This document shows, one piece after another, positions 55,481-63,489 of a stretch of 64,000 nt of DNA. The DNA lies in contig OMJM01000042.1 in the NCBI GenBank assembly GCA_900299345.1, forward strand, positions 1 to 64,000, given 5' to 3'. Made by a program: the position numbers and the translations under genes. Position 1 is the stretch's first letter. Each line of letters starts with the position of its first letter. The notes beneath the pieces were generated by a model that was not told the origin of the DNA, made no database searches, and was given only the letters and a program-made list of their open reading frames with translations. The stretch is from a bacterium (GTDB lineage Bacteria > Fibrobacterota > Fibrobacteria > UBA11236).

Positions 55481-55965
55481 GCCGCACTCCCTTCCAAAGC
55501 CCTGCGAACCCACCCGAGCAGAAAACGCTCCTGGCTACGATCCTTCATGCAGATATTGACGTAACGGGCGATCTTGCCCAAAGTGAAATTGGCAAGAAAT
55601 GCGTGCGCGTCTTCGGCATTGATCGCCGCAATGGATTTCGTGCCGACGGTCCCGTCCGTATCAATTCCCAGTGAATACTGCGCGAGACGGACTGCCGTTT
55701 TGACACCCATGTTGACGGCCGCATCGAACAGACACTCGGCCACAATCTGGTCTGCGATCTCATCGCCCCGAAGCTTGTCCCAATAATCCGCCTTGTAAAT
55801 CCCGCGCGCCTGTTCCTCCGTCAATGCACGGATGTTAAGCATGGGGTAACTGCGCTGGGTTATCCCGTATTTGGTGACGCCACCTCTGTCTTTGGGATCG
55901 TCCGTGATCTTGCCACCGCCCTCGCGCGCCAAAGTCTTGGTGACTGCCGCGTTGAAATCCGCCAT
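55477..55965 (-). CDS. GH108-type peptidoglycan hydrolase (endolysin)
   Basis: About 162 residues without a signal peptide. The family pattern is complete: REGGGKITDDPKDRGGVTKYGIT (landmarks EGG at 15-17 and DRGGVTKYGIT), with Glu15 as the likely catalytic acid. The C-terminal domain follows with FDAAVNMGVKTAVRLAQ and DGTVGTKSI. Members are phage lysozymes or the ZliS-type secretion activators. GGAGG lies 5 bases before ATG 55965, which decides that start over a GTG two codons upstream. With the holin it forms a two-gene lysis cassette. Confidence 0.85.
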   Translation of the reverse strand: MADFNAAVTKTLAREGGGKITDDPKDRGGVTKYGITQRSYPMLNIRALTEEQARGIYKADYWDKLRGDEIADQIVAECLFDAAVNMGVKTAVRLAQYSLGIDTDGTVGTKSIAAINAEDAHAFLANFTLGKIARYVNICMKDRSQERFLLGWVRRALEGSAA

Positions 55966-56006
55966 GCGCACCTCCGGGAGAGGACGGGAATATATCTATC
56001 GGTGAA

Positions 56007-57947
56007 CTATTTAACCGATCGCTTCTTCAAATCTTCCCACCACAACAACACTGAAAGGCAACGCCAGAGGTAAGCCGTGTGGTGGTTCGCCAGCATCTCA
56101 TAATGTGCGAACAGTTTTGTCCGATCCAGAAACGGGATATCCTCACCTTTTTTCAACATTTCAAAATGGCGTTTGGATCCCAGCAACCAATCCCGCAGAG
56201 GAAATGGGAAACCCATCTTCACCTTCCGCCAGACGACGTCCACGGGAAGATGCGGTTCCATCGACTTGCGCAACACCCATTTCAGCCACCCATCGCGAAT
56301 CAGATAATCGGCAGGGAGACGCCCGGCCCACTCCACCACCTCGTGATCCAACAGCGGAAGCCGTACTTCCATCGGCACGCCCATGCAGGAGGTATTTCCG
56401 GACCGAAGCCAGTAATTCATCTTGAAATCCGTGAGGTGGTCGAGCATTCGATGCGCAAAAGAGTCCGAGGCCGACGGCAGGGACGCATGATTTAGACGGA
56501 GCGGATCGTTTTCCGGGGACGGGCCTGATGAACGTATCCCCTGTTTCCACCCATCGGGAAGCAACAACCACAGTTCACGCAGCCAGGGCTTCACGCCATT
56601 GTCTTTGCGTTCACTGTACCGCAATAATTCGCGCCATGCCTGCGGCAGGCGTCCCGAGACCAGCAACTGCCGGACATATGGACCAAAATATTCGCTTCCG
56701 TATCCGGCAAAAACCTCGTCGCCACCCGCGCCGTTCAGGCTGACGCGGATTCCCAATGACGCCATACGCCGCCAAATCTCCTGATTGAGAATCATGTTGG
56801 GCGAATGAAAGGGCTCGTCCATTCCGGTTTGGAATCTCGCAAGATGTTCGAGCACCAAGCTGTTTTCCGGGGGCAACTCGTTAAGGTTCACCTCGCCGGA
56901 TAAATGCGAAGCCACCTGTCGCGCATATGGGGCTTCATCCCACGCCGTCCCGGGAAAACTCACCGTAAAGGCTTCAAGCGATGACGCCACCCGACCACGC
57001 GCCTCGGAGGCTAGGGCGGCGAGGGCCGAGCTGTCAAGACCTCCGCTCAGTTCGAGTCCGATGGGCGCGTCGGAACGCAGCCGCACCTGCACCGCAGATT
57101 GCAGGCGCGCCGTCAACCCTTCAACGGCATCGCGCTGTCCGAGATCGCGTGCGCTCACTCTCGTTTCAGGCAGAGACCAAAAGGACTGCGGCACAAAACT
57201 TCCATCCGGCTTCACCCATGCATAACTGGCGCGAGGAAAAGTTCGAATGCCTTCGAAGAATGTTTCATCGCCAACATCTCTCAGTCCGGCACGAATGAAT
57301 TGTGCGACAGCCTCCATGCGTGGAGGAAAGGCGTGGCAACCAACTGCCGCCGCCTGCAAACCCTTGATCTCGGAGCACCACCAGAGCCTGCCTCCCTGAC
57401 GGGCATAGTACAGCGGGGCTTTTCCGATCCGATCTCGCGAAAGCAACAGCGCGTTGCGACGCGCATCCCACAAGGCCAACGCCCAAAATCCCCGAAGTTT
57501 TGCGAAACACTCCGTTCCCCATTGCTGGTAGGCGTGCATCAACACTTCGGCATCGCTGCGCGTGGCGAAGACACGTCCGGCGCGCCTCAATTCTTCCCGC
57601 AATTCCAGATAGTTGTAAATCTCCCCGTTGAACTCCAGTACCAGCGAACCGTCGTTCGTCGCAAACGGCTGATGCCCACCCGGGCTCAAATCGATGATGG
57701 CGAAGCGGCGATGACCAAAGGCAAGGTCGTGCGTTATACGGAGATCCGATCTCCATTCCGGAAGATCGGGCGTCATTGAGGTTTTATCGCCAAGGAACAA
57801 AGAAGGCGGTGCACCACCATCGCTCCGAATGAAAGCCATCCCCTCGCCATCTGGCCCGCGATGAGCCACCGCCCGATTCATGGCGCGCAACTGTTTCGTC
57901 TCTTCGACAAGAGCTGAGTATGCGAAATAACCGGAAATGCCGCACAT
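56007..57947 (-). CDS. asnB: Asparagine synthase (glutamine-hydrolysing)
   Basis: A 646-residue AsnB. The protein starts MCGISGYF, leaving Cys2 as the glutaminase nucleophile after Met removal, which fixes the start at 57947. Glutamine-domain motifs include AHRGPDGEG and LEFNGEIYNYLELR. The synthase domain has LELSGGLDSSALAAL (ATP-binding loop). AsnB homologues in polysaccharide gene clusters often amidate surface sugars rather than make free asparagine, and the flippase and glycosyltransferases next door make that plausible. It diverges from frnE with 29 bases between starts. Confidence 0.9.
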   Translation of the reverse strand: MCGISGYFAYSALVEETKQLRAMNRAVAHRGPDGEGMAFIRSDGGAPPSLFLGDKTSMTPDLPEWRSDLRITHDLAFGHRRFAIIDLSPGGHQPFATNDGSLVLEFNGEIYNYLELREELRRAGRVFATRSDAEVLMHAYQQWGTECFAKLRGFWALALWDARRNALLLSRDRIGKAPLYYARQGGRLWWCSEIKGLQAAAVGCHAFPPRMEAVAQFIRAGLRDVGDETFFEGIRTFPRASYAWVKPDGSFVPQSFWSLPETRVSARDLGQRDAVEGLTARLQSAVQVRLRSDAPIGLELSGGLDSSALAALASEARGRVASSLEAFTVSFPGTAWDEAPYARQVASHLSGEVNLNELPPENSLVLEHLARFQTGMDEPFHSPNMILNQEIWRRMASLGIRVSLNGAGGDEVFAGYGSEYFGPYVRQLLVSGRLPQAWRELLRYSERKDNGVKPWLRELWLLLPDGWKQGIRSSGPSPENDPLRLNHASLPSASDSFAHRMLDHLTDFKMNYWLRSGNTSCMGVPMEVRLPLLDHEVVEWAGRLPADYLIRDGWLKWVLRKSMEPHLPVDVVWRKVKMGFPFPLRDWLLGSKRHFEMLKKGEDIPFLDRTKLFAHYEMLANHHTAYLWRCLSVLLWWEDLKKRSVK

Positions 57948-57976
57948 GGGAGTTGGTAATTTACGAGGTAGCAATT

Positions 57977-58630
57977 ATGAACATCGAGATCTGGTCGGAC
58001 GTGGTGTGTCCATGGTGCTACATCGGCAAACGCCGGCTGGAATCCGCGCTGAAACGGTTCCCACATCGCGATGAAGTTGAAATCTTGTGGCGCAGCTTTG
58101 AGCTGGATGCCGATGCACCGCGCAACTTCGATGGGACTGCGGATGAACGCATTGCTAAAAAATATGGAATGAGCCTGGCCCAAGCCGCGACCTCTCACGA
58201 GCGCGTGACGACGCTGGCCGCGAAAGAAGGACTCGAATACCATTTCGAATATTCGCAGTACGGCAATACCTTTGATGCACACCGGTTAATCCATTTCGCA
58301 AAGACCAAGGGGTTGCAGGGAGAAATGAAAGAGCGTTTGATGAAGGCTTATTTCACGGAAGGTGAAGCCATCAGCGATATCGACACCTTGGTCAAACTCG
58401 CGGTGGAGTTGGGAATGAACTCTGACGAGGTACGCGCGGTGCTGGAGGGTGACAGCTATGCTTCGGAAGTGCGCGCTGACGAAGAATTAGCCATCAAGTT
58501 CGGCATCCAGGGAGTCCCGTTTTTTGTCATCAATCGAAAGTATGGAATCTCCGGCGCCCAGCCCGTCGAAGCCTTTCTCGAAACGCTGGAACGCGCACGG
58601 GAAGAATCTGCCGCCACGTCTGCAAGTTAA
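57977..58630 (+). CDS. DsbA-family oxidoreductase, FrnE-like
   Basis: A 217-residue cytoplasmic thioredoxin-fold protein. The active site is CPWC (C11, C14) in SDVVCPWCYIGKRRLE. The helical insert carries YHFEYSQYGNTFDAHRLIHFAKTKG (landmarks NTFDAHRL) and the cis-proline loop is GVPFFV. This is the FrnE/polyketide-isomerase-like group, linked to oxidative stress in some bacteria. The ATG at 57977 has GAGG upstream; longer in-frame starts lack similarity. Its stop overlaps that of the flippase gene by four bases. Confidence 0.9.
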   Translation: MNIEIWSDVVCPWCYIGKRRLESALKRFPHRDEVEILWRSFELDADAPRNFDGTADERIAKKYGMSLAQAATSHERVTTLAAKEGLEYHFEYSQYGNTFDAHRLIHFAKTKGLQGEMKERLMKAYFTEGEAISDIDTLVKLAVELGMNSDEVRAVLEGDSYASEVRADEELAIKFGIQGVPFFVINRKYGISGAQPVEAFLETLERAREESAATSAS

Positions 58631-60096
58631 CCGGGTTGTCTGCCGGGGAGCTTTGCCACGATTTCCAGCACGGCCTCTCGTACTCGTTTTTGTTGCAGAA
58701 GCCATGAGGATGCGGCAAAAACAACAACGCCGATCAAGGCTTTCACGACCAGTTCCGTCCAACGGTTCAGGTCCAGATCCCATTTGCTGAAAAGCTGCAT
58801 CACCAGCGCCGAGGCCGCTGCAAACGGCAATGCCCAACCCATCGCCAAAGTCATGCGCAAGGGCGGCACACCGATCCATTTGCGCGCCAAATAGAGATCC
58901 AGCGGCATAGTCAATGCCACGGAAATGACCATGCCCCAAGCGACTCCGCGCAAGCCGTGAGAAGATCCGATCAAAACGGCAGCCGTGTTCATCGCCAGCG
59001 TCAGCACATTAATCCAGAACCCTGTTCCCGCGCGGCCCAAGGCCAAGGTAAGGCTGGCCAACGGATTCGACACTGCCCACAAAAAACCCAGTCCAGTCAG
59101 AATCCAAAGCACTGGAACGGCTGGTGCCCACCCCTCCCCCAGTACAATGCGGCACAGGGATCCTGCCAGGCCAAACAGAAGCGCGTACAATCCGGCCGAC
59201 AAAAACGCCAATAGCGAAAGCGACCGCAACAAAGAAGACGCCAGTCTTTCTTTCTCCTCTTGCAAACGCGCGAAGAGCGGAAAAAGGGTGCGGAACACGA
59301 AGGGCCCCAGCAAAGCCAACGGCCGCAACGCAATCTGCGAAGCCACTGTGTAATATCCCGCCGCGGAAGCGCCAAGCAGACGCGCGACCAACAAACGATC
59401 GAGATTTCCCGACGCGTAATTAAGAACGCGCTCACCCATTTGATAGGTCCCGAAAGTTGCCAGCGGACGCAGGTCATCCCAGCTTAAGCGTGGAAATGGA
59501 CGCAACGATGAAAACACGCCCAACATTCCGCAGCGCACAGCTAACAAGGCAACTTGTCCCGCCACCAAGGCCATGGCTTCGCGCCGCCACAACCCCCAAC
59601 CCAGCGCCACGGTCAATGAAGCGAGAGCGGCAAGGATTTCCGCAGAGGCAAGACGCTTGAAGCTCAAACGGCGCTGCAGGTCCGCCTGAAAGACGAGACC
59701 CGGACCCGCAAATGGAAGCGTCAACGCGGCGACACACAACAGCGGCACCAAACCCTGAAGGTGCAATAGGTGTTCGAATCCCGAAGAGACCGCCGTGAGT
59801 CCCACGAACAACACCAGCCCTCCAAGCACGCAGGCCCACAAGGCACTTGCCCAGGCCTTCTCGCCGATTTGAACGCGCTGCACCAGCGCATTAGTCAATC
59901 CAAGATCCGTCAAGCCTTGCGCAAACCCGGCGATGGAAATGGCCGTGGACGCCAGACCAAATTCGGCCGGACTCAGCCAGCGCGCCAGTACGACGAGTTG
60001 CAATAACTGCGACAAGAGAGTGGCGCCCGCCGCCACCGCATTCCAGCGCATGGCAGATCCAGCCTCACGAGCCAGCGAACCCGTCTGTTCCTTCAT
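58627..60096 (-). CDS. Polysaccharide flippase (Wzx / RfbX family)
   Basis: A membrane protein of about 489 residues with 12-14 spans. It starts with an amphipathic segment and LLSQLLQLVVLARWLSPAEFGLASTA, the classic N-terminus of oligosaccharide flippases of the MATE-like MOP superfamily. FGTYQMGERVLNYASGNLDRLLVARLLG in the middle (landmark NLDRLLVARLLG) matches the LPS O-unit/teichuronic type. It moves lipid-linked oligosaccharides across the inner membrane. The ATG at 60096 overlaps the GT4 stop by four bases. Confidence 0.87.
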   Translation of the reverse strand: MKEQTGSLAREAGSAMRWNAVAAGATLLSQLLQLVVLARWLSPAEFGLASTAISIAGFAQGLTDLGLTNALVQRVQIGEKAWASALWACVLGGLVLFVGLTAVSSGFEHLLHLQGLVPLLCVAALTLPFAGPGLVFQADLQRRLSFKRLASAEILAALASLTVALGWGLWRREAMALVAGQVALLAVRCGMLGVFSSLRPFPRLSWDDLRPLATFGTYQMGERVLNYASGNLDRLLVARLLGASAAGYYTVASQIALRPLALLGPFVFRTLFPLFARLQEEKERLASSLLRSLSLLAFLSAGLYALLFGLAGSLCRIVLGEGWAPAVPVLWILTGLGFLWAVSNPLASLTLALGRAGTGFWINVLTLAMNTAAVLIGSSHGLRGVAWGMVISVALTMPLDLYLARKWIGVPPLRMTLAMGWALPFAAASALVMQLFSKWDLDLNRWTELVVKALIGVVVFAASSWLLQQKRVREAVLEIVAKLPGRQPG

Positions 60097-61190
60097 AGAC
60101 TCAGAAATCCACCCAAGCGGTTGGCATAGGCTTCCCAATGCCAGTGTTCACGGGCCTTGCGACACACCGACACGAAATGTTCGTAATCGGACACCAGCTC
60201 TTCCAAGCCGCGCGCAATGTCCTGCGGAGAATACGAGTCGACCACCACTCCCACCCGGAACTCCTTCAACAACTCCCGATGTGCGAGATTGTCGCTCAAG
60301 AGGACGGGACACAACGCGTGTACATAATCGAAAATCTTGTTGGCCCATGTCAGGGCAAAACTGTCGCACACGGGCTGCATCAGATGAATCCCGACATGGG
60401 CTTGCGCAATAAGTCCGGGAAGCTTTTCAAAAGGCACTGCGCCATGAAAAACGACGCGCTCGCGCAGCTCTCCGGCTTTCATGCGCAAGTTCATTTCTTC
60501 CAATCCCGCGCCGTATACATCGAGGCAAAAACGAGTCTCGGATTGCATGGCAACGAATAATTCCGGCAAGCCAGTGGCAGTCCGCAGCCCCCCCTGAAAA
60601 ATCAAACGCGCCTCGTTCGTTGGAGGCATTCTCTCCGCGACAAGTTCAGGCACCGCAAAAGGCATGTTGGGCTGCAAATGAAAATCCACCGTGGGATGGC
60701 GTTCCTTCAAGCGGTTCACAATGGCCGGGCTCACGGTGATACACTTGCGAATCAGCGCGAAGCCGCCGTTTTCCCAAAGCCGCCAGAAGATTCGACGGCT
60801 GGGGCGGTTCAACACCAACGGCGTTTCAAGGAACAATTCGTGTGAATCGTAAATCACCGTGCGACCACGTAGCTTGCCCCAGAACGCCAGCCAAAACAAC
60901 GGCGGCGCATCCAGGGAAATCCATATCTTCGCGGGACTGCGCCACAACACCGGCATCAAGCGCAATAGGAAGGAAAGAAACACGGGGAAAAAACTTCGCT
61001 GATGGGACTCTGACGTCAGTACACGCACCTCAAACCCGTCCCATGCCGGTCCCAGGGAATGTACGGGCTTGTCGCAGTAGATGACGGGCTTGTATCCGAG
61101 ATTCCGCAGCGATTTTGCCAGCTTGAAACAGCGGTGATCCGTACCCAAGTCGGTCAGGATGGCGAAGAGGATTTCAGGCGTAGATGACAA
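60093..61190 (-). CDS. Glycosyltransferase family 4-like
   Basis: A GT-B glycosyltransferase of 365 residues. The N-terminal half has AILTDLGTDHRCFKLAKSLR and VIYDSHELFLETP, typical of GT4 enzymes acting on surface polysaccharides. The donor half shows RLIFQGGLRTATGLPEL, LDVYGAGLEE and FALTWANKIFDYVHALCPVL. The start is a TTG at 61190; I see no in-frame ATG near the expected N-terminus. It is coupled to the flippase and diverges from the GT9 gene. Confidence 0.82.
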   Translation of the reverse strand: MSSTPEILFAILTDLGTDHRCFKLAKSLRNLGYKPVIYCDKPVHSLGPAWDGFEVRVLTSESHQRSFFPVFLSFLLRLMPVLWRSPAKIWISLDAPPLFWLAFWGKLRGRTVIYDSHELFLETPLVLNRPSRRIFWRLWENGGFALIRKCITVSPAIVNRLKERHPTVDFHLQPNMPFAVPELVAERMPPTNEARLIFQGGLRTATGLPELFVAMQSETRFCLDVYGAGLEEMNLRMKAGELRERVVFHGAVPFEKLPGLIAQAHVGIHLMQPVCDSFALTWANKIFDYVHALCPVLLSDNLAHRELLKEFRVGVVVDSYSPQDIARGLEELVSDYEHFVSVCRKAREHWHWEAYANRLGGFLSL

Positions 61191-61285
61191 GCGTACCGCA
61201 AGAATAAAGTGGACTTGAACTTACAAATTTGGGATTTGGTAACTTGTCGGACGTTCTCATTGCGAACAAACCGCAACCCTTTGGC

Positions 61286-62392
61286 ATGAGTGGAATCCTG
61301 GAAAACCCAAACTTGATGCGCCGAGGAGGTCCCGGCCTGCTGGCCGGAGTTTTGACACCTCTGCTGAAGCCGCTGCTCCGGGCGTTTCCAAAACCGCGCC
61401 TCTATCCGAATGTCCCCTTATCGGTGTTCCAAAGCTATCTCGTGGGCGATCTGTTCATGGCGCTTCCCGCGCTTCAAGAACTGGGAAAAAGCATCGACAT
61501 TCAGATTCTCTGCCGACCCGACTGCGTAGAAATTTTGCGCGGACTGGGTTTCAAGGCTTTGCCCTTCGACAATGCATTTCTCACGCGCCCGACCTTCACG
61601 ACCTTTTTCAGAACCTTCTCCCAGGCTTGGAAGCTCAGGGGAGAACTTGGGAGCATGGCTTTGGATCTCGACGCGGATCCCCGCACGGCTTTTTGGTTGA
61701 AGATTGCCGGAGTTCATACAGCCCTCTCTTTTGATCGGGCCGGAGCTTCCCTTTTCGACATACGCTTTGCCATGCCTCCAGAAGCGGTGCATCAGGCGGA
61801 TCGGGATATCGCGGTCGTCCAGGCATTTTGCGAATCGAGATTTGTTGGCCCGGTAGGGGCAAATGATTATTTGCCCCTACCGGGCCAACCATCGTCCCAA
61901 CAAAAAGCAAATGCGTCTTGGATCATCTCCTGTTGGACACGCAAAGACACCAAAAACTGGCCTCTGGATCGGTGGGAACAGCTGCTGGAAAAAATGCTCG
62001 CCGCCAACGTCTCCTTCCGCATCTTGGAGGCGCCGGACGGCGATGAGGGATTCAAGGATTTCCGACAACGCTGGTCGCAGCGCGCGGAATTTATGAACGG
62101 ATCACTGGCGGATGTTGTCGAACAAATCCGAAGCTGCGCAGGGATCGTCGCGACCGACAATTTTACGGGCCATGTGGCGGGTTATTTCGGAAAACCTGTA
62201 CTGTGGATCAACGGTTCATCGGATGCACGTCAGGTCCTGCCCCGGGGACCGCGCACGTACGCGGTCCAGGTGGACCCCATGCCCTGCCGGCCTTGCGGCC
62301 ACCGCTGCGCGAATCCGGAATACAAGGCCTGTCTTGTCCGCCTGGACGTTGACAGGGTTTGGGATGCCTTCAGGAAACTTGGCGGCAATTAG
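61286..62392 (+). CDS. Glycosyltransferase family 9 (heptosyltransferase-like) with in-frame palindrome
   Basis: About 368 residues. N-terminal GT9 features are SYLVGDLFMALPALQELGK (about 49-67). The C-terminal half has GIVATDNFTGHVAGYFGKPVLWING and the Cys-rich PCRPCGHRCANPEYKACL. Family members add heptose or other sugars to LPS core or similar. Residues about 187-202 (VGPVGANDYLPLPGQP) are encoded by a perfect palindrome and look inserted between the two domains. ATG 61286 is chosen; a TTG 19 codons upstream is also in frame. Its stop overlaps the lipoprotein stop by four bases. Confidence 0.8.
   Translation: MSGILENPNLMRRGGPGLLAGVLTPLLKPLLRAFPKPRLYPNVPLSVFQSYLVGDLFMALPALQELGKSIDIQILCRPDCVEILRGLGFKALPFDNAFLTRPTFTTFFRTFSQAWKLRGELGSMALDLDADPRTAFWLKIAGVHTALSFDRAGASLFDIRFAMPPEAVHQADRDIAVVQAFCESRFVGPVGANDYLPLPGQPSSQQKANASWIISCWTRKDTKNWPLDRWEQLLEKMLAANVSFRILEAPDGDEGFKDFRQRWSQRAEFMNGSLADVVEQIRSCAGIVATDNFTGHVAGYFGKPVLWINGSSDARQVLPRGPRTYAVQVDPMPCRPCGHRCANPEYKACLVRLDVDRVWDAFRKLGGN
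61844..61889. repeat. Perfect 46-bp palindromic element inside the GT9 gene
   Basis: Two exact 21-base arms (61844-61864 and 61869-61889) flank a 4-base GATT centre. The inner core is GTAGGGGCAAAT with its complement. It adds about 15 codons without breaking the frame. The size, symmetry and GTAGGGGC core resemble short dispersed palindromes (REP-like elements), but I see only this copy in the window. Confidence 0.85.
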
Positions 62393-63489
62393 TAGTCACG
62401 CGGCGCATCGTCGCGACGTTCTTGCTGCTTGACGTCACCGTGTTTGTCGCACACCATGTGATAGTGACTGTCCTTGCCGTCCCGGTGCTCATGCATATCG
62501 GCATCCAGAGTGTCCCCACGGAAAGTTCCCGTCACCTGTCCGGTCGCACCCTTTTCGTCCTCCGTGGAGAGGACAAAATTTCCATGTATGTCCACGCTTC
62601 CCGAGACCATGGGCGTATCGGGCGTGAAGTCAAGCGAGGAGTAACGCAATACGCCGGACTTCCACCGATTCTCGGAGTTAAAGCGCAACAATGCGTTGTC
62701 GCGGAATGGCCAGGCCAGTTTGCCAAGGCGTACCCAATAGCGGCCTGTGGATTTTTGGAGCGAATCGGTCGTCAGCGGGTTTAACACAAAGGTCACCAAA
62801 GAGGTATCGCTCATCACCAATGAGGAATCTCCCCGAACGCCCTTCGCGGTGAATAGCGCTGTGTCTCCATTACGACGCAAATCGGTTTCTGAGTAGGAAA
62901 GTGGCTGGGATGTCTTGCCCCGATGATAAATCTTGGCTCGAATCACGGACCATTGTTTTTCGACATCAGGTTTACGCAATGGATTCCACATTTTGCGCTG
63001 CAGTTCGACCACCCCTGAATCTCCACTACCCCATAAGACGCTATCTCCATCCGCATCGATCATTCGCGTCCATTCCAACGTATCACTACGCCACACCCGG
63101 TAGGCGATGTATTCCCGGATCCGATTGTCGCTCTTGGTACTTAGACTCCCGTCTCCACTGTTGACACGCAACTTCTGCACGAACTTCCAGTCCTCCGGAC
63201 CCTGTTCAAGTGTCAGGATGGTATCCTGAACCGCACTCGAGAGACCCGCAGCGATTTTGGCGGTGGTGGAAACGGTAATCGCGAGGGAATTCACGGACAA
63301 GTCCGGCGTGGTATCAATGCCTTGGAACTGATCCCACTGCGTGTATGAGGAGATGTCGGTGGCGGCCACCTTGGCCACAGGTTGAATCGTGTTGGGAAAA
63401 TCCTCACCGCCCGTATACTGATATTCCGTTTGGAAGAAACATCCTGAAAGAAGAAAGAGGACTGCCAGGGCCTTCACGTGCTTCATCAT
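62389..63489 (-). CDS. Hypothetical lipoprotein, Fibrobacterota-type
   Basis: A 366-residue predicted lipoprotein. The signal is MMKHVKALAVLFLLSGC, with the lipid-modified Cys at 17. The rest is soluble, rich in Ser, Asp and Thr, with many short beta-like segments and a His-rich C-terminal patch (DADMHEHRDGKDSHYHM). I recognise no family. Its ATG overlaps the stop of the TIGR02147 gene, so the two are probably co-translated. Such TIGR02147-lipoprotein pairs are known to me from Fibrobacter genomes, without a defined role. Confidence 0.7.
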   Translation of the reverse strand: MMKHVKALAVLFLLSGCFFQTEYQYTGGEDFPNTIQPVAKVAATDISSYTQWDQFQGIDTTPDLSVNSLAITVSTTAKIAAGLSSAVQDTILTLEQGPEDWKFVQKLRVNSGDGSLSTKSDNRIREYIAYRVWRSDTLEWTRMIDADGDSVLWGSGDSGVVELQRKMWNPLRKPDVEKQWSVIRAKIYHRGKTSQPLSYSETDLRRNGDTALFTAKGVRGDSSLVMSDTSLVTFVLNPLTTDSLQKSTGRYWVRLGKLAWPFRDNALLRFNSENRWKSGVLRYSSLDFTPDTPMVSGSVDIHGNFVLSTEDEKGATGQVTGTFRGDTLDADMHEHRDGKDSHYHMVCDKHGDVKQQERRDDAPRDY

